Positions 1 through 13,000 of a DNA stretch of 49,417 bases are shown here, one piece after another (the first letter of the stretch is position 1; every line of letters starts with the position of its first letter). The notes under the pieces were generated by a model that searched no databases, had not been told where the DNA came from, and saw nothing but the letters and a program-made list of their open reading frames with translations. This DNA is from Nymphaea colorata. Its lineage: Eukaryota > Streptophyta > Magnoliopsida > Nymphaeales > Nymphaeaceae. A program made the translations under genes and the position numbers. The DNA lies in NCBI RefSeq assembly GCF_008831285.2, contig NW_022205262.1, forward strand, positions 1-49,417. Direction: 5' to 3'.

Positions 1-361
1 GAGAAGGAGTTCAAGAGGAATTTTTCCTTCTATGCTAGAGTTTGGAACTCGAATGGATATATAACATGTTGTCCAATGGCTTCGCTCAAAAAAATCTGAG
101 GTACGTTCATGTGCATCATTAGAGCCTGAAAAATATTCATAAGTTGTCGGATTTTTCTTTCTGCAATGCCGTTTTGCTGAGGCATCCCGGCACAGGTACA
201 TTGGTGCTCTATTCCATGCTTCCTCATAAACTTTGTCAATGCATCATTCACATATTCACCACCATTGTCAAAGCGAAGCATTTAATCTTAGCACCATATT
301 GAGGGAGAATGAGGGCATAGAATTCTTCAAAAAATTTTGGCACTTCACTCTTATTTTGAGA
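1..361 (-). pseudogene. Ty1/copia integrase core fragment (broken)
   Basis: On the minus strand this encodes part of a copia-type retrotransposon integrase, the enzyme that inserts element cDNA into the host genome. The clearest open part (281 to 30) contains RFDNGGEYVND, KHGIEHQCTC and PQQNGIAERK, which match the conserved centre of the copia rve domain, including the second catalytic Asp and the catalytic Glu region. Upstream on that strand, KSEVPKFFEEFYA (around 345 to 305) is the usual preceding segment but in another frame, so a frameshift lies near position 283. Downstream, a degenerate match to the usual INRMPS-type continuation is in yet another frame with stops, running to position 1. 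The zinc-finger part and everything upstream are missing: homology ends just before the satellite array begins. It is a dead fragment that may continue beyond the left window edge. The family call is firm; the lineage within copia is not resolved. Confidence 0.88.
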
Positions 362-408
362 AAATAAATCTAAGTTACACGAGTCATATCATAATGTGCT
401 TAAACATG

Positions 409-3400
409 CATGTTGAATGATTTAGTGAAATGAAATTACAAGCTTGTATGAACATAAATGACATTTAAGTTATTTACTTGCAGTATTTCAGTTAATATAA
501 CGTGTTTCGCTTGTTATTACATCTATAACGAATGATTTAAATGGTCAAACTAAAAGTTTGTATGAAAAAATGAGATTCACGTCATTCGTTTGATCGCTTA
601 TCATTAGCCTAATACGTTTCACTTGTTATTACATGTACAATGATTGATTTTGTTGATTGAAATCACAAGTTCAAATGGATGCAATGGGATCTACGCTTTA
701 GTTTGATCTCTTGTAGTCATCCAATGGGTTGAACTTGTAGTTACATTAATAGTAAGGATCTAATGAATTGAAATCACATGTTTGTATCATGCGAGTGGGA
801 TTTAAGCGATTCATCTGAGCACGCATATTTCATTGAATGTGATTAACGTGTTGCTACATCCACGTTGACTGATTTAGTAGATTTAAATCATAAGTTTGCA
901 TGAAATGAACAAAATTAAAGTGGTTCATTTGCTTTTTTATAGTTAATCAAATGTGTTTCACTTGTTATTACATGTATAAGTAATGATTTAAATGATTAAA
1001 TCACCAATTCATATGGACACAAATCTGATGTATACATTAGTTTGATGCTAGTAGTTAATCCAATAAGTAGAACTTTTGTTCGTTTTCAGTACGAGAACTC
1101 ATTGAATTAATTAAAAGGGGTCAAACAAAAGCATAGATCCCACTTGTATGCATATGAACTTGTGATTTCAATCATTTAAATCAATCGTTATAATGTAATA
1201 ACAAGTGAAACACATTAGATTAAATATAGGGGAGCAAATTAACTACTTGAATCTTATTCATTCTCATACAAACTTGTGCTTTCGATCAAATAAATCATTC
1301 AAAATGGATGTATTAACAAGTTAAAACATTCAATTAAATATGTGTGATCAAATGAATCACTTAAATCTCACTCGTGTTTATACGAACAACTGATTTCAAT
1401 CGCTTATATCGCGTACTATAGATGTAACGACAAGTTGAATTCTTTCGATTAAGTACTAGAGATGAAACTAATGCATAGATTCCGTTTTTAGCTATATGAA
1501 CTGGTGATTTCAATCATTTAAATCGTTCTTTATAGAAGTAATAACAGTGAAACACATTAGGTTAACTATATGGGATCAATTGAATGACTTGAATCACAAA
1601 CTAATGCGTGAATGTGCTAAACATGCATCTTGAATGATTGAGTGGAATAAATCACAAGCTTGTATCTACATAAAAGACATTTAAGTTATTTACTTGCTGT
1701 ATTTCAGTTAATATAATGTGTTTCGCTTGTTTTTATATCTATAACGAATGATTTAAATGGTTCAAAAAAAAAAAGTTTGTATGAAAAAATGATATTCACG
1801 TCATTCGTTTTGATCGCTTATCATTAACCTAATGCGTTTCACTTGTTATTACATGTACAATGATTGATTTTGTTGATTGAAATCACAAGTTCAAATGGAT
1901 GCAAATGGGATCTACGCATTAGTTTGATCTCTTGTAGTCAATCCAATGAGTTGGACTTGTATTTACATCAACAGTAAGGATTTAGTGAACTGAAATCACA
2001 AGTTTGTATCAATACGAGTGGGATTTAAGCGATTCATCTGAGCATGCATATTTCATTGAATGTGATAAACTTGTTGCTACATGCCCGTTGAATGATTTAG
2101 TGTATTTAAATCACAAGTTTGCATGAAAATGAACGAAATTCAAGTGGTTCATTTGCTCTTTTATAGTTAATCTATTGTGTTTCACTTGTTATTACATGTA
2201 TAAGTAATGATTTAAATGATTGAAATCACCATTTCATATGGACACAAATCTGATGTGTACATTAGTTTGATGCTTGTAGTAAGTCCAACAAGTAGAACTT
2301 TTTGTTTCATTGAATTAAGTAAAAGGGGTGAAACAAAAGCATAAATCCCACTTGCATCCATATGAACTTGTGATTTCAATCATTTAAATCGTTCATTACA
2401 CATGTAATAACAAGTGAAACATATTAGATTAAATATAGGGGAGCAAATTAACGACTTGAATCTTATTCATTCTCATACAAACTTGTCATTTCGATCAAAT
2501 AAATCATTCAAAACGGATGTACTAACAAGTTGTGATCAAATGAATCGCTTAAATCTCACTCGTGTTTATACGAACAACTGATTTCAATCGCTTATATCGC
2601 GTACTATAGATGTAACAACAAGTTGAATTCTTTGATTAAGTACTAGGAATGAAACTAATGCATAGATTCCATTTTTAACTATATGAACTGGTGATTTCAA
2701 TCATTTAAATCGTTCTTTATAGAAGTAATAACCAGTTAAACGCATTAGGTTAACTATAAGAGATCAATTCAATGACTTGAATCACAAACTAATGCGTGAA
2801 TGTGCTTAAACATGCATATTGAATGATTTAGTGGAATGAAATTACAAGCTTGTATGGACATAAATGACATTTAAGTTATTTATTTACTGTATTACAGTTA
2901 ATATAACGTGTTTGGCTTGTTCTTACATCTATAAAGAATGATTTAAATGGTTCAAACTAAAAGTTTGTATGAAAAAATGAGACTCACGTCATTCATTTGA
3001 TCGCTTGTCATTATCCTAATGCGTTTCGCTTGTTATTACATGTACAATGATTGAAATCACAAGTTCAAATGGATGCAAATGGGATCTACGCATTAGTTTG
3101 ATCTCTTGTAGTCAATCCAATGGGTTGAACTTGTAGTTACATCAATAGTAAGGATCTAATGAATTGAAATCACAAGTTTGTATCAATGCGAGTGGGATTT
3201 AAGTGATTCATCTGAGCACGCATATTTCATTGAATGTGATTAACTTGTTGCTACGTCCACGTTGACTGATTTAGTGGATTTAAATCACAAGTTTGCATGA
3301 AAATGAACAAAATTCAAGTGGTTCATTTGTTCCTTTATAGTTAATCTAATGTGTTTCACTTGTTATTACATGTACAAGTAATGATTTAAATGATTGAAAT

Positions 3401-4000
3401 CACCAATTCATATGGACACAAATCTGATGTATACATTAGTTTGATGCTTGTAGCTAGTGCAACAAGTAGAACTTTTTGTTTCATTGAATTAAGTAAAAGG
3501 GGTGAAACAAAAGCATAGATCCCACTTGTATCCATAAGAACTTGTGATTTCAATCATTTAAACCGTTCATTACACATGTAATAACAAGTGAAACACATTA
3601 GATTAAATATAGGGGAGCAAATTAACCACTTGAATCTTGCTCATTCTCACACAAACTTATGATTTCAATCAAATGAATCATTCAAAATGTATGTATTAAC
3701 AAGTTAAAAACATTCAATTAAATATGCGTGATCAAATGAATCACTTAAATTCGACTCGTGTTTATACAAACAACTGATTTCAATCGATTATATCGCGTAC
3801 TATAGATGTAACGACAAATTGAATTCTTTCGATTAACTATTAGAGATGAAACTAATGCATAGATCCCATTTTTAACTATATGAACTTGTGTGATTTCAAT
3901 CATTTAAACGTTGTTTATAAAAGTAATAAATGGTGAAACACATTAGGTATCAATTGAATGACTTGAATAAAAAACTAATGCATGAATGTGATTAAACATG
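409..4000. repeat. Three ~1.19 kb higher-order units (type A)
   Basis: Using the landmark CATGTTGAATGATTTAGTGG (or its variants) as phase, units run 409-1625 (1217 bp), 1626-2814 (1189 bp) and 2815-4000 (1186 bp). Each begins with about five direct monomers and ends with about four inverted ones. Direct and inverted blocks meet at AACTTTTTGTTT/CATTGAATTAAG (near 2300 and 3480). In the first unit the junction is longer and keeps a TTCAGTACGAG remnant matching sequence found only in the longer type B units, so type A lost material that type B retains. Confidence 0.88.
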
Positions 4001-7000
4001 CATGTTGAATGATTTAGTGGATTGAAATCACAAGCTTGAATGACCATAAATGACATTTAAGTGATTTACTTGTTGTATTTTAGTTAATATAATTTGTTTC
4101 GCTAGTTATTACATCTATAATGAATGATTTAAATGGTTGAAACTAAAAGTTTATATGAAAAAAAATGAGATAAGTTGTTCATTTGATCGCTTATCATTAC
4201 CTTAATGCGTTTCACTTGTTATTACATGTACAATGATTGATTTTGTTGATTGAAATCACAAGTTCAAATGGATGCAAATGGGATCTATGCATTAGTTTGA
4301 TCTCTTGTAGTTAATCCAATGAGTTGAACTTGTAGTTACATCAATAGTAAGGTTCCAATGAATTGAAATTACATGTTTGTATCAAAACGAGTGGGATTTA
4401 AGCGATTCGTCTAAGCACGCATATTTCATTGAATGTGGTTCATATGATCTTTTATAGTTAATCTAATGTGTTTTACTTGTTATTATATGTATAAGGAATG
4501 ATTTAAGTCGGTGAAATCACCAATTCATATGGACACAAATCGGATGTATACATTAGTTTGATGCTTGTAGTTAGTCCAATAAGTAGAACTTTTTGTTCGT
4601 ATCAATACGAGTAGGATTTTTGTAATTCATTTCATCACGTCTACTTAATTAAATGTATTTACCTTGTTGTGACATCCATATTGAATGATTTAGTTGATTG
4701 AAATTGCAAGTTTGCATGGAAATAAATAAGAATCGGGTCGTTTGTTTGATACCTTGGAGTTAATTTAAAGTGTTTCACTTTTTATTACATCTATGATGAA
4801 CGATTTAAATAATTGAAACCACAAGTTTATATAGATACAAATGAGATCTATGAGTTAGTTTGATCCAATCAGTTCAACTCATTGTTACATCTATTGTGAA
4901 TGATCCAAGGGATTGAATTCACAAGTACGCATCAATAGAGGTGGGATTTAAGTAATTCATTCGATCACACATATTTAATTGAATATACATAACTTCTTCA
5001 AATGAATCACTTACATCCCACTCATATTTAGACGAACTTATGCTTTAAATCCCTTAGAAAGTTCACTATAAATGTAACAACAATAGCAAGGATTTAAGAG
5101 AATGAAATCACATGTTTGTATCAATACGGGTGAAACTACAAGGGATCAAACTATAGCATAAACCCCATTTGTATCCATATGAACTTGTCATTTAAATCAT
5201 TTAATTTAGTCATTATAGATGTAATAACAAGTGAAACGCATTAGATATACTATAAGCGCGCAAATGAACGACTTGAATCTTATTTGTTTTCAAACAAACT
5301 TGAGATTTCGATCAACTAAATCATTCAATATGGATGCAACAACAAGTTAAGTACATGCAATCAAATATGTGTGATCAAATGAATCACTTAAATACCACAC
5401 ATACTGATACGAACTTGTGATTTCAATACCTTAGGTCATTCACTACAAATATAACAAGTTAAACTCATTGAATTAAGTAAAAGGGATCAAACAAAAGCAT
5501 AGATCCCACTTGTATCCATAAGAACTTGTGATTTCAATCATTTAAACCGTTCATTACACATGTAATAACAAGTGAAACACATTAGATTAAATATAGGGGA
5601 GCAAATTAACCACTTGAATCTTGCTCATTCTCACACAAACTTATGATTTCAATCAAATGAATCATTCAAAATGTATGTATTAACAAGTTAAAAACATTCA
5701 ATTAAATATGCGTGATCAAATGAATCACTTAAATTCGACTCGTGTTTATACAAACAACTGATTTCAATCGATTATATCGCGTACTATAGATGTAACGACA
5801 AATTGAATTCTTTCGATTAACTATTAGGGATGAAACTAATGCATAGATCCCATTTTTAACTATATGAACTTGTGTGATTTCAATCATTTAAACGTTCTTT
5901 ATAAAAGTAATAAACGGTGAAACACATTAGGGATCAATTGAATGACTTGAATAAAAAACTAATGCATGAATGTGCTTAAACATGCATGTTGAATGATTTA
6001 GTGGATTGAAATCACAAGCTTGAATGACCATAAATGACATTTAAGTGATTTACTTGTTGTATTTTAGTTAATATAATTTGTTTCGCTAGTTATTACATCT
6101 ATAATGAATGATTTAAATGGTTGAAACTAAAAGTTTATATGAAAAAAAATGAGATTCAAGTCGTTCATTTGATCGCTTATCATTACCTTAATGCGTTTCA
6201 CTTGTTATTACATGTACAATGATTGATTTTGTTGATTGAAATCACAAGTTCAAATGGATGCAAATGGGATCTATGCATTAGTTTGATCTCTTGTAGTTAA
6301 TCCAATGAGTTGAACTTGTAGTTACATCAATAGTAAGGATCCAATGAATTGAAATTACATGTTTGTATCAAAACGAGTGGGATTTAAGCGATTCGTCTAA
6401 GCACGCATATTTCATTGAATGTGGTTCATATGATCTTTTATAGTTAATATAATGTGTTTTACTTGTTATTATATGTATAAGGAATGATTTAAGTCGGTGA
6501 AATCACCAATTCATATGGACACAAATCGGATGTATACATTAGTTTGATGCTTGTAGTTAGTCCAATAAGTACAACTTTTTGTTCGTATCAATTCTAGTAG
6601 GATTTTTGTAATTCATTTCATCACGTCTACTTAATTAAATGTATTTACCTTGTTGTGACATCTATATTGAATTATTTAGTTGATTGAAATTGCAAGTTTG
6701 CATGGAAATAAATAAGAATCGGGTCGTTTGTTTGATACCTTGGAGTTAATTTAAAGGTGTTTCACTTTTTATTACATCTATGATGAACGATTTAAATAAT
6801 TGAAACCACAAGTTTATATAGATATAAATGAGATCTATGAGTTAGTTTGATCCAATCAGTTCAACTCATTGTTACATCTATTGTGAATGATCCAAGGGAT
6901 TGAATTCACAAGTACGCATCAATAGAGGTGGATTTAAGTAATTCATTCGATCACACATATTTAATTGAATATAAATAACTTCATCAAATGAATCACTTAG

Positions 7001-10000
7001 ATCCCACTCATATTTAGACGAACTTGTGCTTTAAATCCCTTAGAAAGTTCACTATAAATGTAACAACAATAGCAAGGATTTAAGGGAATGAAATCACATG
7101 TTTGTATCAATACGGGTGAAACTACAAGGGATCAAACTATAGCATAAACCCCATTTGTATCCATATGAACTTGTCATTTAAATCATTTAAGTTAGTCATT
7201 ATAGATGTAATAACATGTGAAACGCATTTGATATACTATAAGCGCGCAAATGAACGACTTGAATCTTATTTGTTTTCAAACAAACTTGAGATTTTAATCA
7301 ACTAAATCATTCAATATAGATGCAACAACAAGTTAAGTACATTCAATCAAATATGTGTGATCAAATGAATTACTTAAATACCACACGTACTGATAGGAAC
7401 TTGTGATTTCAATACCTTAGGGCATTCACTATAAATATAACAAGTTAAACTCATTGAATTAAGCAAAAGGGATCAAACAAAAGCATAGATCCCACTTGTA
7501 TCCACAAGAACTTGTGATTTCAATCATTTAAACCATTCATTACACATGTAATAACAAGTGAAACACAATAGATTAAATATAGGAGAGGAAATTAACCACT
7601 TGAATCTTGCCCATTCTCACACAAACTTATGATTTCAATCAAATGAATAATTCAAAATGTATGTATTAACAAGTTAAAAATATTCAATTAAATATGCGTG
7701 ATCAAATGAATCACTTAAATTCGACTCGTGTTTATACAAACAACTGATTTCAATCGATTATATCGCGTACTATAGATGTAACGACAAATTGAATTCTTTC
7801 GGTTAACTATTAGGGATGAAACTAATGCATAGATCCCATTTTTAACTATATGAACTTGTGTGATTTCAATCATTTAAACGTTCTTTATAAAAGTAATAAA
7901 CGGTGAAACACATTAGGTATCAATTGAATGACTTGAATAAAAAACTAATGCATGAATGTGATTAAACATGCATGTTGAATGATTTAGTGGATTGAAATCA
8001 CAAGCTTGAATGACCATAAATGACATTTAAGTTATTTACTTGTTGTATTTTAGTTAATATAATTTGTTTCGCTAGTTATTACATCTATAATGAATGATTT
8101 AAATGGTTGAAACTAAAAGTTTATATGAAAAAAAATGAGATAAGTTGTTCATTTGATCGCTTATCATTACATAAAAAAAATTTCACTTGTTATTACATGT
8201 ACAATGATTGATTTTGTTGATTGAAATCACAAGTTCAAATGGATGCAAATGGGATCTATGCATTAGTTTGATCTCTTGAAGTAAATCCAATGAGTTGAAC
8301 TTGTAGTTACATCAATAGTAAGGATCCAATGAATTGAAATTACATGTTTGTATCAAAACGAGTCTGATTTAAGCGATTCGTCTAAGCATGCATATTTCAT
8401 TGAATGTGGTTCATAAGATCTTTTATAGTTAATCAAATGTGTTTTACTTGTTATTATATGTATAAGGAACGATTTAAGTCGGTGAAATCACCAATTCATA
8501 TGGACACAAATCGGATCTATACATTAGTTTGATGCTTGTAGTTAGTCCAATACGTAGAACTTTTTGTTCGTATCAATATGAGTGGGATTTTTGTAATTCA
8601 TTTCATCACGTCTACTTAATTAAATGTATTTAACTTGTTGTGACATCCATATTGAATGATTTAGTTGATTGAAATTGCAAGTTTGCATGGAAATAAATAA
8701 GAATCGGGTCGTTTGTTTGATACCTTGGAGTTAATTTAAAGTGTTTCACTTTTTATTACATCTATGATAAACGATTTAAATAATTGAAACCACAAGTTTA
8801 TATAGATATAAACGAGATCTATGAGTTAGTTTGATCCAATGAGTTCAACTCATTGTTACATCTATTGTGAATGATCCAAGGGATTGAATTCACAAGTACG
8901 CATCAATAGAGGTGGGATTTAAGTGATTCATTCGATCACACATATTTAATTGAATATACATAACTTCATCAAATGAATCACTTACATCCCACTCATATTT
9001 AGACGAACTTGTGCTTTAAATCCCTTAGAAAGTTCACTATAAATGTAACAACAATAGCAAGGATTTAAGGAAATGAAATCACATGTTTGTATCAATACGG
9101 GTGAAACTACAAGGGATCAAACTATAGCATCAACCCCATTTCTATCCGTATGAACTTGTCATTTAAATCATTTAAGTTAGTCATTATAGATGTAATAACA
9201 AGTGAAACACATTAAATATACTATAAGCGCGCAAATGAACGACTTGAATCTTATTTGTTTTCAAACAAACTTGAGATTTGAATCAACTAAATCATTCAAT
9301 ATAGATGCGACAACAAGTTAAGTACATTCAATTAAATATGTGTGATCAAATGAATCACTTAAATACCACACGTACTGATATGAACTTGTGATTTCAATAC
9401 CTTAAGTCATTCACTATAAATATAACTAGTTAAACTCATTGAATTAAGTAAAAGGGATCAAACAAAAACATAGATCCCACTTGTATCCATAAGAACTTGT
9501 GATTTCAATCATTTAAACCATTCATTACACATGTAATAACAAGTGAAACACATTAGATTAAATATAGGGGAGCAAATTAACCACTTGAATCTTGCTCATT
9601 CTCAAACAAACTTATGATTTCAATCAAATGAATCATTCAAAATGTATGTATTAACAAGTTAAAAACATTCAATTAAATATGCGTGATCAAATAAATTACT
9701 TAAATTCGACTCGTGTTTGTACAAACAACTGATTTCAATCGATTATATCGCGTACTATAAATGTAACGACAAATTGAATTCTTTCGGTTAACTATTAGGG
9801 ATGAAACTAATGCATAGATCCCATTTTTAACTATATGAACTTGTGTGATTTCAATCATTTAAACGTTCTTTATAAAAGTAATAAACAGTGAAACACATTA
9901 GGTATCAATTGAATGACTTGAATAAAAAACTAATGCATGAATGTGCTTAAACTTGCATGTTGAATGATTTAGTGGATTGAAATCACAAGCTTGAATGACC

Positions 10001-13000
10001 ATAAATGACATTTAAGTGATTTACTTGTTGTATTTTAGTGAATATAATTTGTTTCGCTAGTTATTACATCTATAATGAATGATTTAAATGGTTGAAACTA
10101 AAAGTTTATATGAAAAAAAATGAGATTCAAGTCGTTCATTTGATCGCTTATCATTACCTTAATGCGTTTCACTTGTTATTACATGTACAATGATTGATTT
10201 TGTTGATTGAAATCACAAGTTCAAATGGATGAAAATGGGATCCATGCATTAGTTTGATAACTTGTAGTTAATCCAATGAGTTGGAACTTGTAGTTACATC
10301 AATAGTAAGGATCCAATGAATTGAAATTACATGTTTGTATCAAAATGAGTGGGATTTAAGCGATTCTTCTAAGCACGCATATTTCATTGAATGTGGTTCA
10401 TATGATCTTTTACAGTTAATCTAATGTGTTTTACTTGTTATTATATGTATAAGGAATGATTTAAGTGAGTGAAATCACCAATTCATATGGACACAAATCG
10501 GATGTATACATTAGTTTGATGCTTGTAGTTAGTCCAATAAGTAGAACATTTTGTTCGTATCAATACGAGTGGGATTTTTGTAATTCATTTCATCATGTCT
10601 ACTTAATTAAATGTATTTACCTTGTTGTGACATCCATATTGAATTATTTAGTTGATTGAAATTGCAAGTTTGCATGGAAATAAATAAGAATCGGGTCGTT
10701 TGTTTGATACCTTAGAGTTAATTTAAAGTGTTTCACTTTTATTACATCTATGATGAACGATTTAAATAATTGAAACCACAAGTTTATATAGATATAAATG
10801 AGATCTATGAGTTAGTTTGATCCAATCAGTTCAACTCATTGTTACATCTATTGTGAATGATCCAAGGGATTGAATTCACAAGTACGCATCAATAGAGGTG
10901 GGATTTAAGTAATTCATTCGATCACACATATTTAATTGAATATACATAACTTCATCAAATGAATCACTTACATCCCACTCATATTTAGACGAACTTGTGA
11001 TTTAAATCCCTTAGAAAGTTCACTATAAATGTAACAACAATAGCATGGATTTAATGGAATGAAATCACATGTTTGTATCAATACGGGTGAAACTACAAGG
11101 GATCAAACTATAGCATAAACCCCATTTGTATCCATATGAACTTGTCATTTAAATCATTTAAGTTAGTCATTATAGATGTAATAACAAGTGAAACGCATTA
11201 GATATACTATAAGCGCGCAAATGAACGACTTGAATCTTATTTGTTTTCAAACAAACTTGAGATTTCAATCAACTAAATCATTCAATATGGATGCAACAAC
11301 AAGTTAAGTACTTGCAATCAAATATGTGTGATCAAATGAATCACTTAAATACCACACGTACTGATACGAACTTGTGATTTCAATACCTTAGGTCATTCAC
11401 TACAAATATAACAAGTTAAACTCATTGAATTAAGTAAAAGGGATCAAACAAAAGCATAGATCCCACTTGTATCCATAAGAACTTGTGATTTCAATCATTT
11501 AAACTGTTCATTACACATGTAATAACAAGTGAAACACATTAGATTAAATATAGGGGAACAAATTAACCACTTGAATCTTGCTCATTCTCACACAAACTTA
11601 TGATTTCAATCAAATGAATCATTCAAAATGTATGTATTAACAAGTTACAAACATTCAATTAAATATGCGTGATCAAATGAATCACTTAAATTCGACTCGT
11701 GTTTATACAAACAACTGATTTCAATCGATTATATCGCGTACTATAGATGTAACGACAAATTGAATTCTTTCGATTAACTATTAGGGATGAAACTAATGCA
11801 TAGATCCCATTTTTAACTATATGAACTTGTGTAATTTCAATCATTTAAACGTTCTTTATAAAAGTAATAAACGGTAAAACACATTAGGGATCAATTGAAT
11901 GACTTGAATAAAAAACTAATGCATGAATGTGCTTAAACATGCATGTTGAATGATTTAGTGGATTGAAATCACAAGCTTGAATGACCATAAATGACATTTA
12001 AGTGATTTACTTGTGGTATTTTAGTTAATATAATTTGTTTCGCTAGTTATTACATCTATAATGAATGATTTAAATGGTTGAAACTAAAAGTTTATATGAA
12101 AAAAAATGAGATTCAAGTCATTCATTTGATCGCTTATCATTACATAAAAAAAATTTCACTTGTTATTACATGTACAATGATTGATTTTGTTGATTGAAAT
12201 CACAAGTTCAAATGGATGCAAATGGGATCTATGCATTAGTTTGATCTCTTGAAGTAAATCCAATGAGTTGAACTTGTAGTTACATCAATAGTAAGGATCC
12301 AATGAATTGAAATTACATGTTTGTATCAAAACGAGTGGGATTTAAGCGATTCGTCTAAGCACGCATATTTCATTGAATGTGGTTCATATGATCTTTTATA
12401 GTTAATCTAATGTGTTTTACTTGTTATTATATGTATAAGCAATGATTTAAGTTGGTGAAATCACCAATTCATATGGACACAAATCGGATGTATACATTAG
12501 TTTGATGCTTGTAGTTAGTCCAATAAGTAGAACTTTTTGTTCGTATCAATACGCGTAGGATTTTTGTAATTCATTTCATCACGTCTACTTAATTAAATAT
12601 ATTTACCTTGTTGTGACATCCATATTGAATGATTTAGTTGATTGAAATTGCAAGTTTGCATGGAAATAAATAAGAATCGGGTCGTTTGTTTGATACCTTG
12701 GAGTTAATTTAAAGTGTTTCACTTTTTATTACATCTATGATGAACGATTTAAATAATTGAGACCACAAGTTTATATAGATACAAAGGAGATCTATGAGTT
12801 AGTTTGATCCAATCAGTTCAACTCATTGTTACATCTATTGTGAATGATCCAAGGGATTGAATTCACAAGTACGCATCAATAGAGGTGTGATTTAAGTAAT
12901 TCATTCGATTACACATATTTAATTGAATATACATAACTTCATCAAATGAATCACTTACATCCCACTCATATTTAGATGAACTTGTGCTTTAAATCACTTA

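Noticed and set aside
10465-10659. 64-codon open frame within the satellite
   Set aside because: It exists in one unit only because of a substitution; equivalent positions in sister units are closed.
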